Positions 42,402-51,366 of a stretch of DNA of 64,000 nucleotides are shown here, one piece after another. The notes under the pieces were generated by a model that saw nothing but the letters and a program-made list of their open reading frames with translations, was not told where the DNA came from and searched no databases. The stretch lies in contig CP058998.1 in NCBI GenBank assembly GCA_013426015.1, positions 660,071 through 724,070 on the forward strand, read 5' to 3'. Both the position numbers and the translations under genes were made by a program. This DNA is from Candidatus Fermentimicrarchaeum limneticum (GTDB taxonomy: Archaea; Micrarchaeota; Micrarchaeia; Burarchaeales; Fermentimicrarchaeaceae). Numbering within the stretch: position 1 is the first letter of the stretch; each line of letters opens with the position of its first letter.

Positions 42402-43601
42402 ATGGAGAGGGACACTTTAATAAAAGTATTTGCGCTGGTAGCGATAATATTCTTTATAATCGAGATGTTCAACCTCCGCCCGGCTGTGACAAGCGGTCCG
42501 TCCACGTCGTCTGAGAATACCAGCAATACTACTCCACTTTACGCCTCGGGGAATACCACCGCAACACTCACCTCATATTCGGATTATATCAACGTGTTCA
42601 AGAGCGGAGAGGACATCTCCGCCAACTCCTCCCTGGACGAACTTAAAGACATAGCAGGAGTGGGATACATAAACCGTGTTGGCGGGACGGTGACGCTGGT
42701 TCTCGACTACGGCGCGAACGTATCGCTTGTTGCTGAGAAGATTAAGGAGAAGTTTCCCGATTTGAACGTTACTGCAAACGCGCTTTTGTCGCTTCCTCCC
42801 GAGGTTGAGCTCACAACTGCTGCTGGGAAGAAGAATATCAGCATAAACGCGCTTATCCGTATTGAGGTAGACCCATGGCTTGATATCGGCGACAATGTGA
42901 CTCTTTCGGTTGCAAGCTTGGTTGTTGGGAATAAAATCCAAGGAAGCCTTATTGCAAGGATAGTGCCGACAGAGAACGAGGTGGTTGCAAACGCCACCAT
43001 AAGCGGAGTGGGGGACAACTATACCGCCACGGTAGTTCTCCCGTGGGACATGAGGGAGGTTAACACAAGCAAGATTAATGAGGAGCTTTCCGCTCAGCTG
43101 AGCAATGTCAGCATCAATTACGCGCCCGATTCGTTCGTTGCAGTGAAAGGGCTGGATTCAAAGAGTAACGAAACAATTGAGAAAATCCAGAACCTGAGCT
43201 ACGTGGAGGAGGTTAGCGGCGATATAATTTATGTCAAGGAGGATTTCAACGACTCCGCCAGGATTGAGGGGGACCTGAGGGAGATACTCGGGGAGAATGC
43301 CACGGTCGATTATACCGTGTCCAAAATCAGCATCTCGTTCTACTCCTCGAATTTCAGCAAGGATGCGCTGCTCTCAGTCACGGGTGGACAGGCTCTGATA
43401 TACCGGCAGACATCGCTGAAGCTTGGTGAAAAAATAACAATTGATGGGCGGGATTACAACTTACCAAGCAGCACCGCCCCTGAGACGATGCTGCTGGATT
43501 CATTTGCTGTTGGGCAGAATGTAAGCGTACAGCTGAAAACAGAGAGAATCGGCAAGAGGATCCTGAATGTAGAGCTGGAGAGAGTCCTGGGTTATGCTTA
43601 A
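42402..43601 (+). CDS. Membrane-anchored surface protein with two ferredoxin-like repeats
   Basis: A 399-residue exported protein of unknown function. An N-terminal anchor (about 7-24) is followed by a Ser/Thr/Asn-rich linker with many N-glycosylation sequons. Residues about 77-125 and 255-303 show the same pattern (LxxIxxLGYVxxVxGxxxxV, helix, strand), looking like two beta-alpha-beta-type repeats of HMA/ferredoxin-like fold. A beta-rich domain lies between and after them. The start at ATG 42402 is preferred over TTG 42381. Confidence 0.65.
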   Translation: MERDTLIKVFALVAIIFFIIEMFNLRPAVTSGPSTSSENTSNTTPLYASGNTTATLTSYSDYINVFKSGEDISANSSLDELKDIAGVGYINRVGGTVTLVLDYGANVSLVAEKIKEKFPDLNVTANALLSLPPEVELTTAAGKKNISINALIRIEVDPWLDIGDNVTLSVASLVVGNKIQGSLIARIVPTENEVVANATISGVGDNYTATVVLPWDMREVNTSKINEELSAQLSNVSINYAPDSFVAVKGLDSKSNETIEKIQNLSYVEEVSGDIIYVKEDFNDSARIEGDLREILGENATVDYTVSKISISFYSSNFSKDALLSVTGGQALIYRQTSLKLGEKITIDGRDYNLPSSTAPETMLLDSFAVGQNVSVQLKTERIGKRILNVELERVLGYA

Positions 43602-43625
43602 ATTGCAATGATGCTAATTTAATAC

Positions 43626-44138
43626 GTGCGAACCGGTTTTGGCGAACATCTTCTAGCAGGAGCGGTATTATTTGCCGTGCTAGCGCTGCTTCTAATCCCG
43701 GGCGGAACGGAATTCCTGCTTGCAGGTGCGTTCTTTATTGTGGGGGCGGTTATGCCTGATCTGGACAGCCCTGTATCAAAGCCAAGGAAGCTGATGAGAA
43801 GGGTTGTTTTCGTTTCGGCGCTTGTTTTACTTCTATTATTCTACCCCCAGCTTTCGACAGCATGCGGCAGATTTTCGGATAAATCCTCCTGCACATACCT
43901 CCCTGTTTTTGCGGTATTAGCGGTCTTTGCAGCCGTCTACCTGCTGGATTTGATAATTCCAAAGCACAGGGGTTTCCTGCACAGCTTCTCGGCTGCGATG
44001 CTCTACGGAGCAGCAGTCTGCCTGCTAATGCTGTATCTGGGAGTAGGGAGTTCCTTCAGAATCGGCGCATGGGCTTTTGGCGGCTATCTGTCCCATCTGC
44101 TCGTTGATGCTGTCGGGGATGCAACTCCTTTTAAATAG
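43626..44138 (+). CDS. DUF457-family membrane-bound metal-dependent hydrolase
   Basis: A 170-residue integral membrane protein with four hydrophobic segments. The family motifs are present: an N-terminal HLLAGA, MPDLDSP (metal-binding Asp), KHRGFLHSF and the C-terminal GYLSHLLVDAVGD. Related to YdjM/LexA-regulated inner-membrane proteins of the phospholipase C/P1-like fold. The start codon is GTG at 43626. The function in archaea is unknown. Confidence 0.82.
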   Translation: MRTGFGEHLLAGAVLFAVLALLLIPGGTEFLLAGAFFIVGAVMPDLDSPVSKPRKLMRRVVFVSALVLLLLFYPQLSTACGRFSDKSSCTYLPVFAVLAVFAAVYLLDLIIPKHRGFLHSFSAAMLYGAAVCLLMLYLGVGSSFRIGAWAFGGYLSHLLVDAVGDATPFK

Positions 44139-44307
44139 GGGATGAGCAATGACATATGGCGATGACGATACCGTCCCAGAGGGATACAATATGACCGACG
44201 GAGTAGCTTCGGAGCCACTTTAGTCAAGCAGGATCTGACTGATTTTCTTGGTTATCCTCGAGTTCAGCCTCGCAAAGAGCTGCTCTTTGGGCTATCCGTG
44301 GCTGAGA
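44139..44307. other. Non-coding gap with a stem-loop between convergent genes
   Basis: This 169-base gap lies between two convergent genes. It contains a perfect 7-bp stem-loop CAAAGAG-CTG-CTCTTTG at 44273-44289 inside a second short stem (AGCC/GGCT). Upstream there are GATGA- and CTGA-like tetrads that could suggest a box C/D sRNA, but C-box matches are imperfect. It could equally be a bidirectional terminator. No protein-coding frame of useful length is present. Confidence 0.3.
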
Positions 44308-44583
44308 TCATTTGGGTGTGAAGCGGTACGACTTGTCCTTCAGGCTGTACCTGCATTTGAGCTTCCCAACCTTTACAAGAAAGTCAAAAAGCTGGAAGCA
44401 TAGCTCGGAGAATGTCGCCTTCCCGCAGCCGATTGCTGCGAAGAACTGCTCTCCGGTTTTTGTAAGGACGTACCTGTTGTCCATTTGTCGGATTACGCCC
44501 AAAGCTTCAAAAAAGTCCAATCCTTTGCTTAAATCCTCTCCAGTCAGCTGGTATGACTTGAGAGGCGAGATGACATCAGTCAT
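44308..44583 (-). CDS. Small winged-helix-like protein, unknown
   Basis: A 91-residue protein with SYQLTGEDLSKGLDFFEALG, VIRQMDNRYVLTKTGEQFF and a C-terminal helix, suggesting a winged-helix DNA-binding fold of the type that has a helix-turn-helix and a wing with Tyr/Val strand. It has two cysteines and no metal-binding cluster. No family assigned. It is followed on the same strand by no other gene before the convergent DUF457. Confidence 0.55.
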   Translation of the reverse strand: MTDVISPLKSYQLTGEDLSKGLDFFEALGVIRQMDNRYVLTKTGEQFFAAIGCGKATFSELCFQLFDFLVKVGKLKCRYSLKDKSYRFTPK

Positions 44584-44617
44584 GACCTATTCTTGATGAA
44601 GCTTAAATTAATTCGTA

Positions 44618-44896
44618 TCAGATGCAGAGTGACTCGCTGAGCACGACTGCCATGCCCACCATGAAGATGAGAAGTTCGAGTATGGCAGTCTTCTCCCGCT
44701 TTAAGTATAGACATGATGCGAAGGAGATCACGCCGCTCAGGGTGAAAACGAAAAGGTACATATTCGACTTTGCTGCGATTTCGGGGGAGCATGTCTGGAG
44801 TGAGAAGTAGCTGTGATAAAAGAATGGCATGGCTATCTGGATTGTGAGGAAGCCTATCATTAATCCTTCAATAATCCATAGCTTGTTCTCTTCCAT
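44618..44896 (-). CDS. Small three-helix membrane protein, unknown
   Basis: The ATG at 44896 (MEENKLWIIEGLMI) gives 92 residues with three membrane segments (about 8-28, 45-62 and 70-90). The frame is open further upstream but would overlap the neighbouring gene. Of unknown function; likely co-transcribed with the next gene upstream (44901-45161). Confidence 0.6.
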   Translation of the reverse strand: MEENKLWIIEGLMIGFLTIQIAMPFFYHSYFSLQTCSPEIAAKSNMYLFVFTLSGVISFASCLYLKREKTAILELLIFMVGMAVVLSESLCI

Positions 44897-44900
44897 CGAG

Positions 44901-45161
44901 TCACTTCTTCCCGTATTCGAACTCGCTGAAGAAACCGTACAGGACGATGAATACACTCACTATCATCATTATCTGGAACAGCAGTATCATGTTGCGGTAT
45001 CTGGGGGATAGCAGGCACTCGTAACATGGATCTGACCCAGGAACATTGGGTTCCAGTGGGTTTGGGGTCGAACAGCCGCAGGTGAAATCGTAGGTCTTGC
45101 TAGCAAGAAGAAAGCCTATAATAAACAGCAGAAAGCCCAGTATTGCGATTTTGTACTTCAT
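44901..45161 (-). CDS. Small two-helix membrane protein with a Cys-rich loop
   Basis: An 86-residue protein with membrane segments at about 4-21 and 57-77 joined by an outward loop containing four cysteines (FTCGC, DPCYEC), which could bind metal or form disulfides. The end of the gene is 4 bases before the start of the next small membrane protein on the same strand. No family is recognised. Confidence 0.6.
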   Translation of the reverse strand: MKYKIAILGFLLFIIGFLLASKTYDFTCGCSTPNPLEPNVPGSDPCYECLLSPRYRNMILLFQIMMIVSVFIVLYGFFSEFEYGKK

Positions 45162-45271
45162 GCGTGTCCGGTAGGGTATTGGCTGGTGCGCTTTAATAAC
45201 TTTTCTGAAGTCAGCCTTTCAGGGAGTAATGCAATCCGCGGATATGAGCAAACTGTCGAAGGCTGTAGAGG

Positions 45272-45553
45272 TTAACCGTATGCTATCGAGAAGGAGTTGA
45301 ACTCCTCTTTGAAGTCTTCCCATGAGTAATCAACTCTGTCAACTCTCGCTCCTGGCGGGCCTTTCCTGCACCAGCCGAGCAGAGCTTCAAGCGAGTCCCT
45401 CTCGCCTTCTGCCACTATTTCGACAGAGCCGTCCCTTCTGTTTTTCACCCAACCGGTTAGATTAAGGCTGAAAGCCTCCTGCTCGGTGCTGGAGCGGAAG
45501 AAAACCCCCTGGACGATTCCGTATACCTCTGCATGCAGCCGGGCTTTCGCCAT
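45272..45553 (-). CDS. acyP: Acylphosphatase
   Basis: Hydrolyses acyl phosphates. The 93-residue protein has the signature VYGIVQGVFFRSSTEQEA, with the catalytic Arg in the loop, and GWVKNRRDGSVEIVAEGE with the catalytic Asn. Length is as expected for the family. It has no visible operon partner; the threonine dehydrogenase gene diverges from it. Confidence 0.94.
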   Translation of the reverse strand: MAKARLHAEVYGIVQGVFFRSSTEQEAFSLNLTGWVKNRRDGSVEIVAEGERDSLEALLGWCRKGPPGARVDRVDYSWEDFKEEFNSFSIAYG

Positions 45554-45617
45554 GTTTGTTATATCCCGCCGGATGTTTTAAATTCCTTGCGTGAGAATTC
45601 TATTCGGGAGGGATCTT

Positions 45618-46661
45618 ATGAAAGGTGAGATGAAGGCTATCATGAAGAAGAAGCCAGACCCTGGAGCAGAGCTTGTCACTGTTCCAATACCGAAGATAGG
45701 CCCTAGAGATGTGCTTGTGAAGGTGAAGGCAACTTCAATCTGCGGCACGGATTTGCACATATACGAGTGGAACGCGTGGGCGCAGAGGAGGATAAAGCCG
45801 CCGAGGATAATGGGGCACGAGTTCGGCGGCGAGGTTGTGGAGGCTGGGAAGGATGTCACGTTTGTTTCAGTTGGGGATCATGTGTCCGCAGAGACGCACA
45901 TAGTTTGCGGCAAGTGCTTCCAGTGCAGGACCGGACAGGCGCATGTGTGCCAGAATGTCAAGATACTTGGGGTTGATACTGACGGCTGCTTTGCGGAATA
46001 CGTCGCGATTCCTGAAGAGAACGCATGGGTAAACGACAAGAAGCTTCCCCCTGAGATAGCGGCGATACAGGAGCCTTTCGGGAACGCAGTGCATACTGTC
46101 TTTTCCGAGGATGTTGCCGGCAAAACAGTCGCGGTTTTCGGCCTTGGCCCCATTGGGATATGCGCTGTTGCAATATGCCGAGCGGCTGGGGCAGCACATG
46201 TCTTTGCAATCGGCAGAAAGAATGATTACAGGCTGAACCTTGCCAAGAAGATGGGTGCGGACACGATAATCAAGTCAAACGATCAGGATGTTGTGAAGCT
46301 GATAAAGGAGGCAACCGGCGGCTCTGGGGTTGATGTTTCTCTGGAGATGGCCGGCTCCCAGGAGGCGATAAGCCAGTGCTTCAAGGTGCTGAAGTTCGGA
46401 GGCAGGGTGTCATTGCTTGGCCTGCCGCCAGACAAGATAACGCTGGACTGGGCTGACGACATAGTTTTCAAGGCAGCACGAGTTTACGGCATAGCGGGGA
46501 GGAAGATGTACGGCACCTGGTACACAACTGCCGGCCTGCTCAAGTCGGGCAGGGTGAATGTGGAGCCGATAATCACGCACAAGTTCAAGCTTGAGGAGTT
46601 TGAAAAGGGAATGCAGCTTATGCATGAAGGTAAATGCGGCAAGGTTGTTTTGTATCCATAG
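45618..46661 (+). CDS. tdh: L-threonine 3-dehydrogenase
   Basis: NAD-dependent zinc dehydrogenase that oxidises threonine to 2-amino-3-oxobutyrate. Catalytic zinc ligands are in ATSICGTD and GHEFGGEVVEAG, structural zinc cysteines in CGKCFQCRTGQAHVC, and the NAD site in AVFGLGPIGICA. Start ATG at 45618 (after GGGAGGGAT) gives 347 residues, usual for archaeal TDH. Its partner kbl follows after 11 bases, giving the complete threonine degradation route. Confidence 0.96.
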   Translation: MKGEMKAIMKKKPDPGAELVTVPIPKIGPRDVLVKVKATSICGTDLHIYEWNAWAQRRIKPPRIMGHEFGGEVVEAGKDVTFVSVGDHVSAETHIVCGKCFQCRTGQAHVCQNVKILGVDTDGCFAEYVAIPEENAWVNDKKLPPEIAAIQEPFGNAVHTVFSEDVAGKTVAVFGLGPIGICAVAICRAAGAAHVFAIGRKNDYRLNLAKKMGADTIIKSNDQDVVKLIKEATGGSGVDVSLEMAGSQEAISQCFKVLKFGGRVSLLGLPPDKITLDWADDIVFKAARVYGIAGRKMYGTWYTTAGLLKSGRVNVEPIITHKFKLEEFEKGMQLMHEGKCGKVVLYP

Positions 46662-46672
46662 GAGGTGTGTGA

Positions 46673-47851
46673 ATGGGCAGCAGACTTGGTTTCATATCCA
46701 CGGAAATTGAGGAGATGAAGAAGAAGGGGCTTTTCAAAGTTCCGCCTATACTCAGCAGCCCTCAGGGAGCAAGGGCGGTTGTGAATGGCAGGGAGGTCAT
46801 AAACCTATCCTCAAACAGCTACCTCCAGCTCACAACCAACAAGAAGATGAAGAAGGCCGCGATTGAGATGATAAGGAAATATGGGGTTGGAACTGGAGCT
46901 GTCAGGCAGATTATCGGGACCATGGATATACACGAGGAGCTTGAGAAGAAGGTTGCGAATTTCAAGGGTGCAGAGGCAGTCCTGATGTTCTCATCCGGGG
47001 TTGCGGCCAACAGCGGGACGATACCCACGCTGGTTGCAGAGGGCGATGTGGTAATAAGCGATGAGCTCAACCATGGCAGTATAATAGACGGCGTCAGGCT
47101 CACCAAAGCTGAGAGGAAGATATACCCCCACCTTAACATGGAGGCGCTTGAAAAAGTTCTGAAGGAGAGTTCTGCTGCAAGGAGGAGGCTGATAATCACC
47201 GATGGCGTTTTCAGCATGGATGGCGATATTGCCCCGATGGACAGGATAGTCGAGCTGGCTGAGAGATATGACGCCATTACCTATGTTGACGATGCGCACG
47301 GCGAAGGGGTTCTTGGGAAGAACGGCAGAGGAATCGTTGATCACTTCAACCTCCATGGAAGGGTGGATGTAGAGATGGGAACCTTCTCAAAGGCGTTCGG
47401 CTGCATGGGAGGTTACGTCGCTGGGACAAATGACCTGAGGAGCTACCTCATCCAGAGAGCCAGGTCATTCCTGTTCAGCACGTCCCATCCGCCAGCTACG
47501 GTGGCGGCGATAAGCACTGCGATAGATGTCGTTCTTGAGCAGCCCAAGCTCTTTGACAAGCTGTGGGGCAACACGAAGTATTTCAGAAAGAAGCTGCAGA
47601 AGCTGGGCTTCAACACAGGCAACAGCCAAACTCCGATAATACCGGTGATAACCGGCGAGAGCTCTCTTGCCCAGCAGCTTTCAACAAAGCTGTTTGAGAA
47701 AGGTATCTATGTAAACCCGATTGTTTATCCAATGGTTGCGATGGACAAGGCAAGGGTGAGGAACATCGTGACCGCAGGGCACAAGAGGAAGGACCTGGAC
47801 GCCGCACTGGCGGCATACGAGGAAGTCGGAAGGGAGCTGAAGCTCATCTAG
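46673..47851 (+). CDS. kbl: Glycine C-acetyltransferase (2-amino-3-ketobutyrate CoA ligase)
   Basis: PLP enzyme that cleaves 2-amino-3-oxobutyrate with CoA to glycine and acetyl-CoA. The 392-residue protein has NLSSNSYLQLTTN, VDDAHGEGVLGKNGRG with the PLP-pyridine Asp, and GTFSKAFGCMGGYV with the Schiff-base Lys. It is preceded by GGAGGTGTG, and forms an operon with tdh. It could also be a serine palmitoyltransferase/AONS homologue, but pairing with TDH makes KBL most likely. Confidence 0.95.
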   Translation: MGSRLGFISTEIEEMKKKGLFKVPPILSSPQGARAVVNGREVINLSSNSYLQLTTNKKMKKAAIEMIRKYGVGTGAVRQIIGTMDIHEELEKKVANFKGAEAVLMFSSGVAANSGTIPTLVAEGDVVISDELNHGSIIDGVRLTKAERKIYPHLNMEALEKVLKESSAARRRLIITDGVFSMDGDIAPMDRIVELAERYDAITYVDDAHGEGVLGKNGRGIVDHFNLHGRVDVEMGTFSKAFGCMGGYVAGTNDLRSYLIQRARSFLFSTSHPPATVAAISTAIDVVLEQPKLFDKLWGNTKYFRKKLQKLGFNTGNSQTPIIPVITGESSLAQQLSTKLFEKGIYVNPIVYPMVAMDKARVRNIVTAGHKRKDLDAALAAYEEVGRELKLI

Positions 47852-47854
47852 ACC

Positions 47855-47871
47855 GAAAAGGTATTTATAAG
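47855..47871 (+). promoter_or_regulatory. TATA-box-like element for the TPR-AAA gene
   Basis: GAAAAGGTATTTATAAG lies 41-57 bases before the ATG at 47912, directly after the kbl stop, indicating an independent transcript for the TPR-AAA gene. Confidence 0.5.
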
Positions 47872-47911
47872 AAGTTGTAGTATATACTACGCCTAGTTTG
47901 AAGTGGTAGCC

Positions 47912-49330
47912 ATGGGAGAAGACGAACAAAGGGAAGAGGATGCGCAGAACTACTACAAGACAGGTAATGAATACTACGAGAAGGGGAACTTTGACCAAGC
48001 GGTGGAGTATTACAACAAGGCCATAGAGACCGACCCGCTTTTCGACAAGGCGTACTACAATCGAGGGCTGGCCTATGCCTGCAAGGAGGAGTACGACAAG
48101 GCGATTGAGGACATAAACAAGATGATCGAGCTGAAGCCGAATTTTGCGGAAGCATACTACATTCTTGGTTTGGCTTATGAGTACAAGAACATGCCGGACA
48201 AGGCGATTGAGAATTATGACAAGGCGCTGGAGCTGAATCCTGACTTCAAGGATGCGCAGAATCGATTGGAGCTTGCGAAAAGCAAGAAGGAGAAGGCGAA
48301 GGAGGTTACAACTACGGAACCTGGAACGCTTGCAAAGGTTGGATTCCTAGAGAAGCCCAATATCAACTTCAATAATGTTGCAGGGATGAGCTATGCAAAA
48401 GAGACGATAAACGAGCAGATTGTTTACCCCTTCAAGAACCCGCAGCTTGCTAAGAAGTACGGCAAGATGGCGGGGGGAGGGATAATGTTCTACGGTCCTC
48501 CTGGATGTGGGAAGACGTTCATGGCAAAGGCAACCGCGGGTCAGTGCGACGTGAATTTCATACACGCTAGGATAAACGAGATTGTGGACATGTATGCGGG
48601 CAACACGGAGAAGAACCTGCACAGAGTGTTTGAGACTGCGAGGAAGAATTCTCCCGCAGTTGTTTTCTTCGATGAGATGGAGGCGCTTGGTGGCAAGAGG
48701 GAGGCTGACATGCAGGGCTTCCAGAAGATGGCAATCAACCAATTCCTCGCAGAGATGGATGGTCTGGAAAGCACCACTGAGAACATTCTTGTTATAGGAG
48801 CGACAAACGCACCGTGGGATGTGGATGCTGCGATGAAAAGATCTGGCAGATTCGGCAAGACGATATATGTTGGGCTGCCGGACAAGAAATCGCGAGAGGC
48901 GTTGTTCAAGCTGTACTGCAAGAACAGACCCTTAGGCAGAGTCTGGTGGGGTAGGCTCGCGAGGGTGACTGAAGGATACTCAAGCTCGGACATAAAGCAG
49001 CTGTGCGATGATGCTGCAACAATACCATGGAAGGAAGCGTACGAGGGGAAGAAGGAGAGACCGATAAGTATGAGGGACTTCATGAAAGCGATAAGAAAGA
49101 GGAAGTCCTCTCTACCAGAATGGTTCGGCACGGTGAGGAAGCAGCTTGTGGGGAAGAAGGAGAAGGTCGTGCAGGATGGGAAGGAGCACTGGGTCGAGCA
49201 CGAGAGCAAGCTCTCCCCTGAAGAGAAGCAGCTTTACAATGATTTGATAAAGGATGTTAAGCAGTACACGGAATGGCGGTACAAGATCCCCAGGCGGATA
49301 AAGGTTGAATTCGCCAAGTGGGTTTTCTGA
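47912..49330 (+). CDS. TPR-AAA ATPase
   Basis: The N-terminal 120 residues contain three TPR repeats (YYKTGNEYYEKGNFDQA; YNRGLAYACKEEYDKA; YYILGLAYEYKNMPDKA). The AAA domain has Walker A GPPGCGKT, Walker B VVFFDEMEAL, sensor 1 GATNAPW and the arginine-finger region RSGRFGK. One AAA module only. The closest pattern is the CDC48/katanin branch. A role as TPR-targeted unfoldase or remodelling factor is inferred; its client is unknown. Start ATG at 47912 gives 472 residues. Confidence 0.83.
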   Translation: MGEDEQREEDAQNYYKTGNEYYEKGNFDQAVEYYNKAIETDPLFDKAYYNRGLAYACKEEYDKAIEDINKMIELKPNFAEAYYILGLAYEYKNMPDKAIENYDKALELNPDFKDAQNRLELAKSKKEKAKEVTTTEPGTLAKVGFLEKPNINFNNVAGMSYAKETINEQIVYPFKNPQLAKKYGKMAGGGIMFYGPPGCGKTFMAKATAGQCDVNFIHARINEIVDMYAGNTEKNLHRVFETARKNSPAVVFFDEMEALGGKREADMQGFQKMAINQFLAEMDGLESTTENILVIGATNAPWDVDAAMKRSGRFGKTIYVGLPDKKSREALFKLYCKNRPLGRVWWGRLARVTEGYSSSDIKQLCDDAATIPWKEAYEGKKERPISMRDFMKAIRKRKSSLPEWFGTVRKQLVGKKEKVVQDGKEHWVEHESKLSPEEKQLYNDLIKDVKQYTEWRYKIPRRIKVEFAKWVF

Positions 49331-50299
49331 CTATATCCTGTTAACTACTTTTGCAGCCCCCTTTATCCCAAGTAGGTCAACTGCTATGTTCATGGATCTC
49401 GCAAGCAGAGCGAAGGCAATGCTCTCGTAGGCTGGCACACCAAAAAGCAAAAGGATTACCGCAGTGCCGCCCTCTGAGATGCCCATGCCCGCCAGGGTGG
49501 GGCTTGGGATGAACTGCAGTATGGTGACGAGTGGGTTCAGAAAAGCGAAGAAGAGCAATTCAGGCACCGGTGAAGCTATCGTCATTCCAACGCTTTTGGC
49601 TAGGAAGAGCCATTCGAAGGATTTTATCAGCCAGGTTGCGAGGTATATCGCAGTTATAGCGGGTGCCAGTTTCCTCACAGCCTTGGAGCTCTTCTGCATG
49701 TTAGAAAGCAGGGGGTAGAGGTGCTTGCCGTATGGGAGCATTCGCATGAACGAGAGTTTCCTGACAAAGCTCCTTGAAAATATCAGCAGTGCCATGACGA
49801 TTATCATGAGTATGAAGACGGCTATTCCCAGCAGCATGCCGAGAAATCCCGCCTCGCTCCCTATTCTGTATGCTATGAGGTCCATGACGTACCAGAGAGC
49901 GAGGGAGCCTGCTATGCATTTGAAAGAAAACTCAAATAGCTGCGGCCCCAGTATCGACAGCATGGCCTTTCCGAGAGGTATTTTTGAGTTCAGATTCATC
50001 AGAAAAGCGGTTGCGAAGTAGCCTGTTCTGGCAGGAGTGAAGTCTGATGCAAGCATCCCGGACAGGCTTGCTTCAAGGGCTTCGACAAAGCTGATTCTGG
50101 CCTTGACTTCTTTCAGCACAAGTGTTATTCTGTACGCCATGAAAAGGTTCAAGGTAAAGTAAAGCAGTGCTGCTGCGAGCAGGTATGTTGCGTTAATCCT
50201 TTTCATTATGCCGACAACTTTTGTAAAATCAGAAAGGTAGAGTATGAGGATTATTGCTGCGATTGAAAGAATAATTTGTAGCAAGATGGATTTGCGCAT
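49331..50299 (-). CDS. Lysylphosphatidylglycerol synthase TM-region (UPF0104) protein
   Basis: A 322-residue protein with about eight hydrophobic segments, including ALEASLSGMLASDFTPARTGYF and a C-terminal PSPTLAGMGISEGGTA (family hallmarks). Members are flippase-like membrane proteins of mostly unknown substrate. It lacks the cytoplasmic aminoacyl-transfer domain of MprF. Convergent with the TPR-AAA gene. Confidence 0.87.
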   Translation of the reverse strand: MRKSILLQIILSIAAIILILYLSDFTKVVGIMKRINATYLLAAALLYFTLNLFMAYRITLVLKEVKARISFVEALEASLSGMLASDFTPARTGYFATAFLMNLNSKIPLGKAMLSILGPQLFEFSFKCIAGSLALWYVMDLIAYRIGSEAGFLGMLLGIAVFILMIIVMALLIFSRSFVRKLSFMRMLPYGKHLYPLLSNMQKSSKAVRKLAPAITAIYLATWLIKSFEWLFLAKSVGMTIASPVPELLFFAFLNPLVTILQFIPSPTLAGMGISEGGTAVILLLFGVPAYESIAFALLARSMNIAVDLLGIKGAAKVVNRI

Positions 50300-50381
50300 T
50301 CAGGCACCTGCTCATAGCTTTAGCTTCTCCTCATTTTTTAAACTTTGCAGTCACTAATCTCAAGGGGGTGTTCAGAAGCAT

Positions 50382-51362
50382 ATGGCAGACGGGATTATCC
50401 AGGACCTTAAACTATTTTTTAAGAATGCCGTTAGGAGAACTGGATTCAGGACAGAGGGAGGCATACTCGCAAGGATAGAGGTTTCCCTGGTTCCTTCTGT
50501 TAATGTGATCAGGAGCGAATTCACCGCTTCTGAGTGGACGGTGCTCGTTGCCCTCTCCGCGGTGATAGGCTTCATCGTACTCCTGCTCCCCATGTACGCA
50601 ACAACAAACTCGCCGGAACTTACGCTGATAATCTCCCTGCTTGGGGGGATCTTTGTCGCATACGCCGTGCTCACGATACCCACCCTGCTTGCGTTTATGA
50701 AAGTGGAAGGGATGGAAAAAGCAATGCCGCTCTTCCTCTCCAACCTCACTGCAGTCTACTCCGAAAGAAAGAACATGAGGGATGCGCTTCTCAGTGTAAT
50801 GTCCATTGACTACGGAAAGCTCTCACCAGAGCTCAGGGAAGGCGTGTCCAACTTTGAGGTGAGCGGAAATCCTAAGACAAGCTTCAGAAGGCTGAGGGAG
50901 ACGATAAACTCAAGGAAAATCAACAGGGCTTTTGACTTGATCACAAAATCCATAGAAAGCGGGGTTTACGTCTCTGAGTCGCTGAGCATGCTGACGAACA
51001 ACATAACGTCCGATTTCGATGCCGAGACTGAGAGGAGCAGCAGGATAGGCCTTCCCACATGGATGATTCTCCTCTCCTCGTCACTATTCTATCCGCTCTT
51101 TGCGGGGATGGGTTATAACATCACTCTTATACTTGAGGGGCTGATGGGTGCCACTATCTACTCGGGACTTGAGAAGCAGCTTCTTCTCTTCAGCCTGATC
51201 GTCTACATGCTGCTGGCGAATGCGCTTGACGCAATGTTCATAGGCCAGGTGAGGTATGGTTCGGTGAAGAGGGGCTTGATGATGGTCTTCCCAGTGATGC
51301 TGCTCATAGCTTCAATCGTTTTTGTACTGTCTATGAAACTGTCGAGTATTTTTGTGGGGTGA
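50382..51362 (+). CDS. Type IV pilus platform protein (TadC/FlaJ-like, T2SSF domain)
   Basis: Inner-membrane platform protein of an archaeal pilus or type II-like secretion machine. The 326-residue protein has membrane segments at about 50-70, 82-105 and two or three near the C-terminus. The T2SSF domain lies between (about 115-225) with AMPLFLSNLTAVYSERKNMRDALLSV, split across two helices. The pilin cluster downstream supports this. The matching secretion ATPase is not in this window. It is followed after 4 bases by a coiled-coil protein. Confidence 0.82.
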   Translation: MADGIIQDLKLFFKNAVRRTGFRTEGGILARIEVSLVPSVNVIRSEFTASEWTVLVALSAVIGFIVLLLPMYATTNSPELTLIISLLGGIFVAYAVLTIPTLLAFMKVEGMEKAMPLFLSNLTAVYSERKNMRDALLSVMSIDYGKLSPELREGVSNFEVSGNPKTSFRRLRETINSRKINRAFDLITKSIESGVYVSESLSMLTNNITSDFDAETERSSRIGLPTWMILLSSSLFYPLFAGMGYNITLILEGLMGATIYSGLEKQLLLFSLIVYMLLANALDAMFIGQVRYGSVKRGLMMVFPVMLLIASIVFVLSMKLSSIFVG

Positions 51363-51366
51363 GAAT

